A DNA stretch of 64,000 bases from Paragordius varius (taxonomy: Eukaryota > Nematomorpha): contig OZ176050.1 in NCBI GenBank assembly GCA_964247055.1, positions 5,704,001 to 5,768,000 of the forward strand. The letters run 5' to 3'. Each line of letters begins with the position of its first letter. Position 1 is the stretch's first letter. The notes beneath the pieces are model-generated. The model was not told the DNA's origin, ran no database searches, and saw nothing but the letters and a program-made list of their open reading frames with translations. Shown here in pieces: positions 13,791-41,392 of this stretch. The position numbers were made by a program, and so were the translations under genes.

Positions 13791-15132
13791 ATATTTGTTT
13801 ATTTATGGAAATCATTTGAAATGGTAAAATATATAAAAAATGCCTTATGAATTGTTGGCAGAAAAGAGAATTTTCTAAACAAAATATATAATGTTAAAAT
13901 ATCCTTAAATTATATTGAAACATATTTGGAAACAAAACTGTTTTCATTCCGGTTCCAAGTCATTTTGGGTTCCAAAGTATTTTTAAGGAGAAATTTTTCA
14001 CCGGTATTCGACTTTGTTATAATTACAGATAGCTTAGTCAAATTATTATAATGGAATGAAATCTCCATATAATAAACGAATAAACACCAAAATATATTGT
14101 TGCTTTTTGAAAAAATCTTTGAAAGCCTTAAAAAATAACTTAAAAATAAAAAATAATTTTTTTAAAGGGAACCACATCGGTCAAACATTCTATAAAAAAG
14201 TTAACAGTTCCGGTTCCGATTCTGTATTAAAATGAAAATTATTTGCTAGTTAATAATTTGAATTAGCATCAAAATTAAATGTATATATTTTGTTCTTCAT
14301 ATATTCCCAACGCAATCGTAAAAATATTGTTTAGCTTTTTTTCTTAAAATAATTATCTGGAAAAATAATTATAATATTGGATATTAGAAATTTGATAAAA
14401 AACTTTAATAGATGAAAAATGATTCTTTAATAATTTAGGAAAGTTAAAGAAGACACTATTGAAAACGCTATAAGCTACCTGTTGTTCTTTAAAATATTTA
14501 CAGTTACGTCCTTTTAATGTTAAAGTACTCAGACATAACAAATTAAAACCACTCATTACGTTTCTTAACATTGTAATAGCCATTTCTAACGGTAATATCT
14601 TTTTCCAAACCATAAATAATAGTAAATAGATAGTAAATATAATTAAGTAAAAGAATTAAAAGCTTAAAATTGTAAGCATTTTACATATCTTCTCCGTACT
14701 ACAGTGTAATTGAATGGATGGATAGTTTAGAAAAAAAGAAAATAACTGTTTAGTAATAATTTAAAAATCCAAATTCCATGTATGTATCGTAAAAGATATC
14801 TGTTGTTGAGCTGTGATAAATGGCGAATTAAATTTACCAATATTTCAATCCCCTGATGAAATAATTATCTTTTTTTGAAGTTACGTTTTTTTTATCGAAC
14901 ATATACATAAAAAAGATGCTAAATTTATTTTTTTAATCACAATTTAATTATCACCATCATTATATCAAACAACTTAATTTATTCTTATCGCTGAATTTAT
15001 ATCTATGTTTTACTAACGGTGGATTGAATTTTTAGTCCAATTTAATTTTTATATTTGTTGCTTTTACTAACAGCCACCAGATATTTTAATAAAACTTAAT
15101 GTCTCCCTTTTTTGCGATTTAAATTTTATTAG
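13791..15132. other. AT-rich region upstream of Kv1, no gene recognised
   Basis: No recognised exon or repeat. A minus-strand reading frame of 86 codons at 14353-14613 matches no family I know and is probably chance. The stretch ends in a plausible splice acceptor (ttattag at 15126-15132) just before the Kv1 start, so part of it may be a 5' UTR intron or hold an upstream exon. Confidence 0.4.
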
Positions 15133-15156
15133 CCAAGCGCCAAACGTATATTTTCT

Positions 15157-18100
15157 ATGGAATTTGCAATGGTTGGATTAGAGGGTAATAACCCTTATCA
15201 GGATCAAAGATATTTGGGCGTAAGTGGTCCACAAAAAAGAGCATCTCTTTATATTCCCAGTAGTATTATGCGAGAAAATCGTCGCAAATCTTTTCAAACT
15301 AACACTACAAATACATCCGTTAGAACGATCATTAGTGATAAACGGAGAAAAAAATCTATATGCAGTAGTACGACCCATCCGACAAATGAATCCACATCAA
15401 TATACGATAATAATATGTTAAAAAATGAAGGGATCTCGGTAAACACCACAACTAAAGTTAGTTTGAACGATACAATAACCATTCAAAGGGATGAGCCTAA
15501 TGATAAATACAATTATTTTGATGTAAAAAATCATAAAGTAGGATCATTGAATAAAACGCTAACATCAAAGGATAAAACTTTTGTTGGAAACAACAATATA
15601 ATATCTACCACAAGGTCCCCATATTACAAAGACTTAAAAAAACCCTTTATCTCCAACCAAAATTCAGTAATCGTTCAAGATGATAGTGTTTGCTTGATAC
15701 CAAACTCGGAATCGACTGGCCAAAAAATTATTGGGAACTATGATATATATCAAAAAGATATGTTTACTCTACCTTATACTTCTGTGTCAGATTGCAAAAG
15801 ACAAAATATTGATATTAATATGAATAAATCTATTGCCAATATAAATGATGATAATAATAATAATAAGAAAAAGAATACATTTATTAATGATAAAAGAAAA
15901 ATTTATGACAATTATGATATGAATATCAGTGAAAATAATCAGATTCAAAAATATAATGATATACTTTGTTGTAGTACTGCCACCAATAATAAAAATGATA
16001 TATGTCTTGGGAAAAGCCAAAATTATATTAACCAGGGATACTTTTTGAAACCACAAACTGACAATAATCTTGCTAATGATTATTCTAGTAATCTTGTAAA
16101 AACCACCAACTTAGATTGCTTTGATGAACAATACAATGTTAATAAGAACGATTTTTATCCAAAAAATAATAGTCTCTTTACAAATTTTTCCAAAAATTGG
16201 CATAATGTATTTACCCGAACATTCCCTGCCAAATTTAATGTCACCAACAAAAACCGTGAAAGTAAGAACCCATTGAATAAGGATTCCGACAACGATTCAT
16301 TAAACAATTTATCTACTTTGGAAGCTAATTATTCCATATTTACCTCATCAAATCAACCAGCAAACAATAGAATGTTAAGTGTAGAAAAAAGTGGAGATAA
16401 TGCAGAAAACATTTTCAACTCCTCCAACCATTGGCCAGAAAATATAGAGAACAAAATATTTTGTCCTCCAGTCATATCTAATAGTGCTGAAGAAAATTAT
16501 TCACGGAGTGTGGATGTTGACTCACTTTCATCTTGGGTCTCAATCAAAAGTCGGGCATTTCCAGTGGATGAAAATTTGGCTGATTATGAAGTTTTTGACC
16601 GAGGTAGGCATAATCACACGACACTAAATTGTAATAACATCAAAATATCCCAATTCAATGTTAACGATGAGCAACCAATTGAAACTGCGCAATCATTGCA
16701 ACGGAATGGACTGGCTCTTAACACGGCAAATGCGGAAATAAACCCACCTAAAGTAGTACTCAAACACAGTAAACCTTATCACAAGAATAATGGATCCGTA
16801 TCTACAAAACCCAAGTATGAAGATTAAATTGCTATATTGAACTAAAATTAACTTTTTATGATTACGATTTACATTTTTTAACGCGTATTAAAAATGAATA
16901 ATTATAACAGGCATGTGACATTTCTGAAAAGCACATTCAAAAATTAATTAAATAAAGATAATAATCTAGTGATTTTTCATTTTCACAATCTCAATTTTTA
17001 TCATTTTATTGTTTTCTCTATAATTATATTATAAACTACATTTTTATACATATTTAGGCCAATAAGCAATGAACGTATCCTCATTAATGTGAGTGGCATG
17101 CGATTTGAAACGTTTGTGAGAACGTTAAATCGTTTCCCTCACACTCTGCTAGGTGATGGGACGCGTAGATCAAGATATTACGATTCCCTAAGGAATGAAC
17201 TATTTTTTGATAGAAATCGTTCAGCGTTTGAATCAATACTTTACTATTATCAAAGTAGGGGTCGTCGTTTGAGACGGCCCATTAATGTCCCGTTGGAGGT
17301 ATTTACCGAAGAGATAAGATTTTTTGAGTTAGGTGATGAAGCCGTGGGTCGTTTTAGGCAAGAGGAAGGTTTCCACAATGAAACCGAAGGAAAAGAATGG
17401 GATTTCGACCAAGAGTGTTACGACGATGATGATGATAATTTAACCAGTGATGAAATTTCAAATGGTGGCACACGAAAAAGTGGAGGAGTTTGCCAACGCA
17501 TAAAGCGTGAATGGAAAAAAATTAGGAAAAACGTTAAAAAGACTCAGAGAAAACTTTGGATTCTGTTCGAATATCCAGAAAGTTCTTTAAGCGCAAAAGT
17601 ACTTGCTATAATATCCGTGGTAGTTATATTGGTATCAATCATTATATTTTGTTTAGAAACGTTACCCGAATTTAAACACTACAAGATTGTAGAGAAAATT
17701 ATATGGAATAATCAGACAAACGGGTCAATACATAAAGGCAATTTCGAAGTGGAAAGTTTAAATAATCAATCTTATGAAATCATTCAAATATTGAAAGAAG
17801 ATGAAAAACCAAGGTTTAATGAGCCATTTTTCATTATTGAAACAGGATGCATTATTTGGTTTTCAATGGAATTAATGATACGCTTTTGGGCATGTCCTTT
17901 TAAACTCAAATTTTTTAGAAACGTCATGAACGTTTTTGATCTAGTCTCCATTTTACCTTATTTTATAACGTTAGGAACTGCGCTTGTACATGAAAGTAAA
18001 TTAAATAATCAAGCCATGTCTTTAGCCATACTCAGAGTCATTCGATTGGTCAGAGTATTCCGAATATTTAAATTATCACGGCATTCAAAAGGCTTACAAA

Positions 18101-19110
18101 TTTTGGGCCAAACATTAAGAGCAAGTATGCGGGAGCTAGGTTTGCTAATGTTTTTCCTGTTTATCGGTGTTGTTTTGTTCAGTAGTGCAGTGTATTTTGC
18201 CGAACAGGATAGTAAAAATTCACATTTTAAAAGTATACCCGATGCTTTTTGGTGGGCCGTGGTCACCATGACAACCGTTGGGTATGGTGATATGAGGCCA
18301 ATCAGTTTTTGGGGAAAAATTGTTGGTTCACTATGCGCAATAGCAGGTGTCCTTACTATAGCTCTTCCGGTCCCAGTTATAGTGTCAAACTTCAATTACT
18401 TCTATCACCGAGAAGTGGAAAGCGGAAACATAATAATTGATGACTTTGAAAATGACAGTGAAAAATATGATTTTGATGATGATGATCTAAGCGATGAAAC
18501 AAACGGATCCTACGGACCAAATCACAATATAGTTTCAGGTGGTATTGAAAAAAGATCGACTAAACCAAACATCGCAGAGGATACTCAACATAATATAGGA
18601 AATTATCATCACAAGATATCTTCCAATGATAATAACTTTGTTTTGGATGAAAAATATAAAGAACCAATAGTTGCGAATACAAACCATAAAATTATGGGCA
18701 AAAAATTAGAATTATCAGGGATTTTAGGACAAAGTAATTATCCTGGCTATGAAATCCTGGGCCACCATGGAAATCATATTAAAAATCTGGAAGACTCATC
18801 TTATTTGAAATTTAACCATACAAATATATATAAAACACCGAACATTAAATATAATAAAACGACGGACGCACCAAAATTAAAACAGGCAAAATTCGACCAT
18901 AAAATAACATATTTTAATAACATAGATGATTTTAATACATTTATTATACCTTCAACAAAATGCATTAAAAATTGGTGTCAAAACCAAAGTATTGGATTTA
19001 TAGATTCCTCAACAATAACTATGTCACCCAAAAAAATGGAAATGTCAAATGGAGTGGGTAAGCACGCTAAACAAATCTTAACTAACAATACCAATTTATA
19101 TTTATTGTAA
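15157..19110 (+). CDS. Shaker-type (Kv1) voltage-gated potassium channel with giant N-terminal extension
   Basis: Two coding exons, 15157-16814 and 17058-19110, joined by a 243-nt intron that restores ...[16 protein letters not shown] in phase; 1236 aa against roughly 500-650 for typical Kv1. Residues 1-552 are hydrophilic, Asn/Ser-rich and unlike anything I recognise. The T1 tetramerisation domain is about 558-655. The T1-S1 linker has an acidic run, then a Lys/Arg-rich stretch. S1 is near 732-751, S2 808-828, S3 838-858. S4 carries R879, R882, R885, R888, K891 and R894. S5 is 912-932, the selectivity filter TVGYGD is 959-964, and S6 contains PVP 990-992. Arg966 occupies the outer-pore TEA position. 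The Asn-rich C-terminus ends YLL, lacking the usual (S/T)xV PDZ ligand. A strong donor-like GTAAGC at 19058 could allow another C-terminus. In frame upstream, an acceptor at 15132 could add residues before Met1. Confidence 0.93.
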
Positions 19111-19221
19111 AATATTAATTTATTATACTGCCGGTGTATTAATAAATCATAAAAATATGCTAAATTTAGTATATATATGTACTTGATTAAGTGAAATGGC
19201 ATCGTTTTTTCTTGACCGTAA

Positions 19222-19386
19222 TTATATCCTATAATTATTGATGATAAAACCTAAGTACACTATAAATGGGACAAATCCCCATTGAAAGAATATCCTAAAT
19301 ACGGTTCCCAAAAGACATATTTTATGCTTAAAAGGAGATATTTCGGTTTTATCATTTTTATCCAGCGAAAAATCAAAATCGGCCAT
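19222..19386 (-). CDS. TOMM7: TOMM7-like subunit of the mitochondrial outer-membrane import complex
   Basis: A 54-codon frame starting at the ATG at 19386. Tom7 is a roughly 55-residue single-span protein that modulates TOM complex assembly. The hallmark is the membrane segment QWGFVPFIVYLGF (human RWGFIPLVIYLGF), preceded by a short polar N-terminus with KHKICLLGTVFRIFF, as in Tom7. The tail after LGF is shorter than in human and lacks the usual Pro/Leu residues. The same frame stays open further upstream to 19461, so the start is inferred from length. The gene converges on Kv1, with 111 bp between stops. Confidence 0.6.
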   Translation of the reverse strand: MADFDFSLDKNDKTEISPFKHKICLLGTVFRIFFQWGFVPFIVYLGFIINNYRI

Positions 19387-19567
19387 ATTCAAAAGAGTTA
19401 TTTTCCTGATGTTTGATGTGGAAAATTTGGTTACACAGAATTCTTGAACTATATTAAACAAAATATATTATAACAATATAAGTTATATGAATTTCAGCTT
19501 ATGAATAGATAAATGTATACAGTCGGAAATTCTGTAATTTTTAATTTTATATATAAAATTATACACA

Positions 19568-19739
19568 AAAAATACCTTGATGATTAGCTTATGTTCTGAC
19601 AAAATAAATTTATTACGACTTTTTTGGTGGTTTTTAATGGCCTTACGAACAATTAAAAAAAGCCAGTTTTGAGGAATCCGACATAAAAAAATCCCAAAGT
19701 TTTTGGTTATAGATATTTTCGGTTTTTCCATAAATATGA
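19568..19739 (-). CDS. Unidentified exon-like open frame upstream of TOMM7
   Basis: A minus-strand open stretch beginning after an acceptor-like tatattttag and ending at a donor-like AAG|gtattttt. It codes for a basic segment opening MEKPKISITKNFGIFL. I do not recognise the family. It could be an exon of a small gene or an alternative 5' part of the TOMM7-like gene, although the phases to the TOMM7 frame do not join cleanly. It could also be chance. Confidence 0.2.
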
Positions 19740-20152
19740 CTAAAATATATATACCATATTGTGTACGAATTTTGTGGTTTTTTTTATAAAATATATTCTA
19801 AAGCTAAAACACCATAATAATCCTCACATATTTATCACGATGTAGTTTTGATATATAGGGTCGGGTGATAAAAAAAATTTTTTGACTTGACTTGCAAGTT
19901 TTTCAAGTCATGGCTTGCTTTCATGTGATAAAAAAATCCGCAATTTACATGTATGATCAAAATGTAAAATTATAATAAATCTTAATTATTTAGCTGCCTT
20001 TTACAATGAAAATTGTTAAAAAAACGGAAACTAAAAATTTATGTTAAAAATTGAAGTAATTAATTAAAAATTTCAGATTTCATTTTCATAGTAAATATAT
20101 TTATTGCTTCTTAAGTGTATTCTTTTGTGGATTTGGGTAGCTCAAGTCTGAT

Positions 20153-20730
20153 TAACACTTCGATTCAAATTAGGGTATCTAAATACCCCAGACTAAATTT
20201 TAGTTAGGATTTTTAAAAAACTACTGAAGAAAACGGTGCCAATTTAAATAAATGCTTCTATCCTAATAAAAAATATATAAATATGCCAAAATATCTAAAT
20301 AAAATTTTGTTGTGAAAAAATTCCATGTCACACAACTTCGACACCATGTTTATTTTACAAAATTTTTACAAAATATCGTCCATATTTATTTTTAAGGGTA
20401 AAATTAAAGCTAATTTTGTATTTAATTTTCATCTAACATTGATAGAAATAGAAAAAGCGGTTTATTTTGTATTATTTTTAAATTTACTATTTCACACATG
20501 TCACGTTGACGAATCTCTTTCAGTTTTAGCTTAAAATAAGTAATATCAAGTATTTTTGAATAAAATTTTTTATATATTTCGGTTTATTAATGTTATATAA
20601 GTGCAAATTTTGCCATGGTTTCGATTCCTTCCATATCTTTTAAGGAACTTAATTTAAACAGACCTGGGGTAACCAACTACCCCAATTTGAATCGAATGAC
20701 TTAAATGAGTGTGTTGTAACCAAGTGTTAA
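20153..20730 (+). mobile_element. TTAA-flanked MITE (family B), full copy
   Basis: 578 bp from TTAACACTTCGATTC to CCAAGTGTTAA. Subterminal palindromes GGGTATCTAAATACCC and the GGGGTAAC...TACCCC type lie inside the two ends. The reading frame within (20325-20534) recurs in sister copies only because the DNA is similar. It lies head-to-head with the next copy, forming a large inverted pair upstream of PDHB. Confidence 0.8.
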
Positions 20731-20888
20731 ACTGATGGGAGCATTTTTAATTAAATTTTTACATATGATGTATATATTAGCAGGACATTATATTTTATAC
20801 AAATTTTAAAATTGATCTTTACAAAATTATCCATAATATTGGAATAATGTATTAATTTTTATATTAAAATGACATTTTTGGCTATTTA

Positions 20889-21448
20889 TTAACACTTGGA
20901 TACAACACATTCATTTTAGTCCTATTCAAATAGGGGTAGTTAAATACCCCAGACCTGTTTAAAATTAAATTTTTTAAAAAATATGGAAGGAATCGAATGG
21001 CAAAATTTTGCACTTGCATAATATTAATAAACCGAAATATATAAAAAAATAATTCAAAAATACTTGATATTACTTATTTTAAGCTAAAACTGAAAGGTAA
21101 AAATTTCGTCAACGTGACATGTGTGAAATAGTAAAATTAAAAAATAATACAAAATAAACCGCTTTTTCTATTTCTATCAATAGATGAAATTTAAATACAA
21201 AATTAGCTTTAATTTTACCCTTAAAAATAAATATGGACGATATTTTGTAAAATAAACATGGTGTCGAAGTTGTTTGACATGGAATTTTTCTCACAACAAA
21301 TTTTTATTTAGATATTTTGGCCTATTTTTATATTTTTTATTACAATAGAAGCATATATTGGCACCGTTTCCTTCAGTAGTCTTTTAAAAATCCTAACTAA
21401 AATTTAGTCTGAAGTATTTAGATACCCCAATTTGAATTGAAGTGTTGA
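20889..21448 (-). mobile_element. TTAA-flanked MITE (family B), full copy
   Basis: 560 bp in opposite orientation to the copy ending at 20730, with 158 bp between them. The left flank is TTAA; the right is TTGA, one change from TTAA. Its inner end lies 84 bp before the PDHB start codon, so it probably overlaps that gene's promoter or 5' UTR. Confidence 0.78.
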
Positions 21449-21532
21449 TTCCTGATTTTTTACAAATAAATAATAAAAAATATTAAAAAGCAAATATTTG
21501 GGGACACACGCCCACATATATATAAACAACAC

Positions 21533-25503
<3,971 letters not shown>

Positions 25504-26606
25504 ATGTGCAATAATTTAATAAATGGTAGTGATTTTCTATAATATAAGTTCAAAAATTAAATGAAATGTTTGATTAGATATTTGGAGTTTTTAACCATGA
25601 CGTATAAATTTGTCATAACTTTTGTTGGCTTTTTTAGATTTATAAAATATTAATTTTGGCATCTCTGAGATCCGAACATTTTGACCACTTTAAAATGGGA
25701 CCACTAAAAAAATTCCGCTCGTGGGCTGCATCACAACCATCACATAACAAAGCATTATAGATATAACGAATAAATATATATATTTAAATCTCATATATAA
25801 GATCCTTTTACCTCATTTTTTAGCCTTAAATTTTAATTTGTAGGAGGTAAAAAATGCATTGAAAATTATTTTAAATATTTAGTAGCCCAAAAGCATTTTT
25901 CATAATAATATTTATATTACAATTTAGAATAATCTATGATCAGTATATAGAAATTAATCTTTTTTGATGTTGATAAACATCTATTGATATCGGTAAAAAT
26001 TAATTAAGAGACATTAAGCTTACAGAGATTGCTCATAGTTAACCTCCTATAAAATATATCTCAGCAACAACAAAATTATAAATATTAATTATGTAAACGT
26101 ATGCAAATATTTCAGTCCAGTCTTTTTTATTAATGAAAGTTAGGTCGCTCCACCCAGAGTGATGCAATCAATATTATAGGCAATGCATAAAATTTCGTTA
26201 AATCTGTGGTGTACCGTGATAAGCATTGATGTAAAAATCCCATAAAATTAAAAAATATTTTATATATTACTTAAATATATTAAAAATTTCGTTTGCGGAT
26301 TTAATTTTTACTAATTTTACAGACCAATACAATCATTTTAGAATCTATTTATTGCCGTTGTTTTAAGCTGTTCCAATAATAAGCTTGAATGGTAAAATTA
26401 TACTAATGGTCCTAAAAATATTTATTCGAGTAAGTAGAAAGTGCTTAGCATTAAATATTTTATAGACAAAAAGTGATATAATAATTAAGAGATAGACAGA
26501 AATCATTTATTTGAAAAAAACCTGTTTAGAATTAAGTTCAAAAAAAATATTTTAAAAAACACTTAATTTATATATTTATAAATTAACAATTTATTGAACA
26601 CATAGT
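25504..26606. other. Intergenic region, no gene recognised
   Basis: AT-rich space between the PDHB stop and the convergent Pcc1-like gene. No conserved coding blocks, RNA gene or clear element boundaries seen. Confidence 0.4.
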
Positions 26607-26849
26607 TTAGGCAAACTTTTTAATAGTTTTCATAATTAATTGTAGGTGGTCAAATAAATTATTGATTGATACTCGGATGGCTTTCAGGTTAACTGATTCA
26701 AAATTTATAACAAATGCATTGTTTTGGAAGTCTATTGTTTTTATAATGTCTTTTCTGGGCTCCTGATCAATGCGTAGTACGTCATAAACTAGTGATAAAT
26801 ATTGCGGTGGGATCGGTAAAATTAAATGTGTTTTGTATGGGATGATCAT
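26607..26849 (-). CDS. Pcc1/LAGE3-type subunit of the KEOPS (EKC) tRNA-modification complex
   Basis: A single-exon 80-aa protein. Pcc1/LAGE3 is the small dimerising subunit of KEOPS, which makes the universal t6A base in tRNAs reading ANN codons. The sequence follows the family from end to end: LPIPPQYLSLVYDVLRIDQEP (human VPFPTPLEAEIAHGSLAPDAEP), a middle strand with FVINFESVNLKAIRVSIN, and the C-terminal helix FDHLQLIMKTIKKF (human FLDQLSLVVRTMQRF). The length is normal for the family and the ATG at 26849 sits where the first strand begins, so it looks complete. It is divergently placed with respect to SMARCC, with family B elements between. Confidence 0.85.
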   Translation of the reverse strand: MIIPYKTHLILPIPPQYLSLVYDVLRIDQEPRKDIIKTIDFQNNAFVINFESVNLKAIRVSINNLFDHLQLIMKTIKKFA

Positions 26850-27935
26850 AAAAAAGTTACTAACTGATTCAAACTATGTTTGGAGAAAGCTATTAAAAAT
26901 TTGCATAGGTTTTGTTTAATAAAAATAAATTTACTATGGAGGCTATAATAGTATGCCAAATATTTTGACGGGTCAAATAAAATCGTGTGTCTCAAGGAGC
27001 GTGCATCATATAATAACGAAATTATAGGTGTTTGACATCAATGTAGACCGATTTACTTTGAATCGGTACAACGATTTTGGGGTATATAAATCACAAAGGC
27101 CTCATGAGCCATTTAGACAAAAATAATTGATATACATATTAACAAAGTGGGCTATTTTAAATTTTACAAATCTGCTGTAATATATTAGGCCCGGCTAAAT
27201 AATCGCTTTTTGAATATACCGCTTCGCACTAAGTTAAGACAAAATAGTTGGGAGAACTTAAGCACATTATTTTAGAATATCCTTGACATTTGCTCTATCA
27301 TGCCATAATATATCTTCATTTTTTCAATTTTTTATAAATAAATCTCCTAAATTTATATTGTTGGAATCGATAAATTCTTCAACAAGATGCACATGATTAA
27401 AGCCAAATTGCATATAGAATTTTACAAAGAATAAAACATACCAAAATAAAATATTTACACCGTATTTTCCCTAAATACTGACAAATATATAATCCAATGT
27501 GTATTTAAAAACAATTTAATTCAGGCCACAAACCGCATGTATATCATGGGCCGCCGTTTGCACCTCACTGAAATATCCTATTGGTCTCGCGAAACATTTT
27601 TAAATGATATGTTCTAGAGATGCATAATCTGTGTTATAATATTTGGTTATTAAGATTTGGAAACAATTTATTTTTGTTTAGCTTTTAATAAATAATATCA
27701 GCTTATATATTTCTATGACCTAGAGTGAGCAGGGAAAAAATAAGTGCATAAACTAATATCTTAAATATATCCTTACATAATCTGTATGTAATCTAAAAAC
27801 TAAGTATACTATGTAAAAATTAAAGCTTAGAATTGTTTTTTTTCATAAAAAATAATTATCCAAGTAATATGAAAGTTGTGGTAGACCCATGTCGATACTT
27901 GCGATAGAACACGATTTTGACTATTACATATTTAT
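26850..27935. other. Intergenic region, no gene recognised
   Basis: No coding blocks seen. Near 27540-27580 the text ATGGGCCGCCGTTTGCACC resembles an end of a hAT-type element, but no partner end was found. Confidence 0.35.
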
Positions 27936-29070
27936 TTAACACCTCTATTCAAATTTCTAAATACCCCAGACTAAATTTTAGTTAGGATTTTTAAAAACTA
28001 CTGAAGGAAACGGTGGCAATTGAACACTTCGATTCAAATTGGGGTATCTAAATACCCTTAAAATTAATATTCTTAAAAAACTACTGAAGGAAACGGTCCC
28101 AATTTAAATTTATGCTTCTATCCTGATAAATATTATATAAATATGCCAAAACACCTTGATAAAATTTGTTTTGAAAAAAAAGCTCTATCTCAAACTACTT
28201 CGACGCCATTTTTATTTTACAAAATTTTTGCAAAATATCGTCTTCATTTAATTTTACTGATTGTTTATTCAAATTACATCTAACATTGATAAAAATAGAA
28301 AAACGTATATTTTTTGAATTATTTTTTAATTTTACCAATTTACACATGTCACGTTGACGAAATTTTTACCTTTCAATTCTAGCTTAAAATAAGTAATATC
28401 AAGTATTTTTGAATAAAATTTTTTTTATATTTCGGTTTATTAATGTTAGATAAGTGCAAAATTTTGCCATGGTTTCGATTCCTTCTATATTTTTTAAAAA
28501 ATTTAGTTTTAAACAGGCCTGGGGTATCCAACTACCCCAATTTGAATCGAAGGACTAAAATAAGTGTGTTGTATCCAAAGGTTAAATTTATGCTTCTATC
28601 TAATAAAAAATATATAAATATGCCAAAATATCTAAATAAAATTTTGTTTTGAAAAAAAAGTTCCATGTCAAACTACTTCAACGCCTTAATTATTTTACAA
28701 AATTTTTCAAAATATCGTCTTCATTTATTTTTAAGGGTAAAATTAAAGCTAATTTTGTATTTAAATTACATCTAACATTAATAGAAATAGAAAAAGCGGT
28801 TTATTTTGTATTCTTTTTTACTTTTACCATTGCACACATGTCACTTGTCTAAATTTTAACCTTTCGGTTTTAGTCTAAAATAAATAATATCAAGTATTTT
28901 TGAATATTTTTTATATTTCGGTTTATTAATGTTATATAAGTGCAATATTTGCCATGGTTTCTATTCCTTCCATATCTTTTAAGGAATTTAATTTTAAACA
29001 GGCCTGGGGTAACCAACTACCCCAATTTGAATCGAAGGACTAAAATAAATGTGTTGTATCCAAGTGTTAA
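27936..29070 (+). mobile_element. Two nested TTAA MITEs (family B), one inserted into the other
   Basis: The outer copy is 27936-28019 plus 28586-29070. An inner full copy, 28020-28585, sits inside it. The break in the outer copy falls at the internal TTAA of the consensus CCAATTTAAATTTATG. The inner copy is flanked by TTGA (one change from TTAA) and TTAA, supporting TTAA target choice. The outer copy's end lies 50 bp before the SMARCC start codon. Confidence 0.8.
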
Positions 29071-29120
29071 GCCCTTTACCTAACGTTGCGACAAAGATAT
29101 TATACATTCATTTATAAATA

Positions 29121-40878
<11,758 letters not shown>

Positions 40879-41392
40879 TTTTATGATACATTGTTTGATT
40901 TTTTTGCATCATATGAAGATTTTTTTAAATAATATATAGATATTAAACATTTTTTTTACATGAATATATATGCGATATTGATATTTTGTAGATGTTTTCA
41001 TATACTATTTACAATATATTATATTTTGGTATTTTGATGTTTAATTTATATATAAAAATAAATTTGTGTCAATTATTGCTCCATAAATATATCTTCTCTT
41101 TCTTCAGGCACTGCCCATAACAATTTTTGGGTTGCGATTGAAATTTTGTCTAATTATTGAGATTAAATAATTGAAAATTTTGTGACAATAAGTATCATTT
41201 ATACAAAAATTTTGGATTATATATTTATAATCTTGGATAAAAAATATTAATATATACAGTAACAACGTTTTTTTATTTTTTTATTCGGGTCTCTTAAAAT
41301 TTAAGGTTACCTATTTTTAAACTAGTTATTCAATTAATTCGATTTTAAATACGCTCAGCACATTAAGTAGACATTGTATTTTTGACCAAATT
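40879..41392. other. Gap between convergent SMARCC and LAT-A
   Basis: Contains the 3' ends of both genes. A candidate AATAAA for SMARCC is at 41057-41062. Nothing else recognised. Confidence 0.5.

Noticed and set aside
14353-14613. 86-codon minus-strand open frame
   Set aside because: No recognised domain, no splice context; such lengths are expected by chance here. Not listed as a gene.
18009-18395. 128-codon open frame antisense to the Kv1 pore region
   Set aside because: Mirror frame of a highly conserved exon with no family resemblance.
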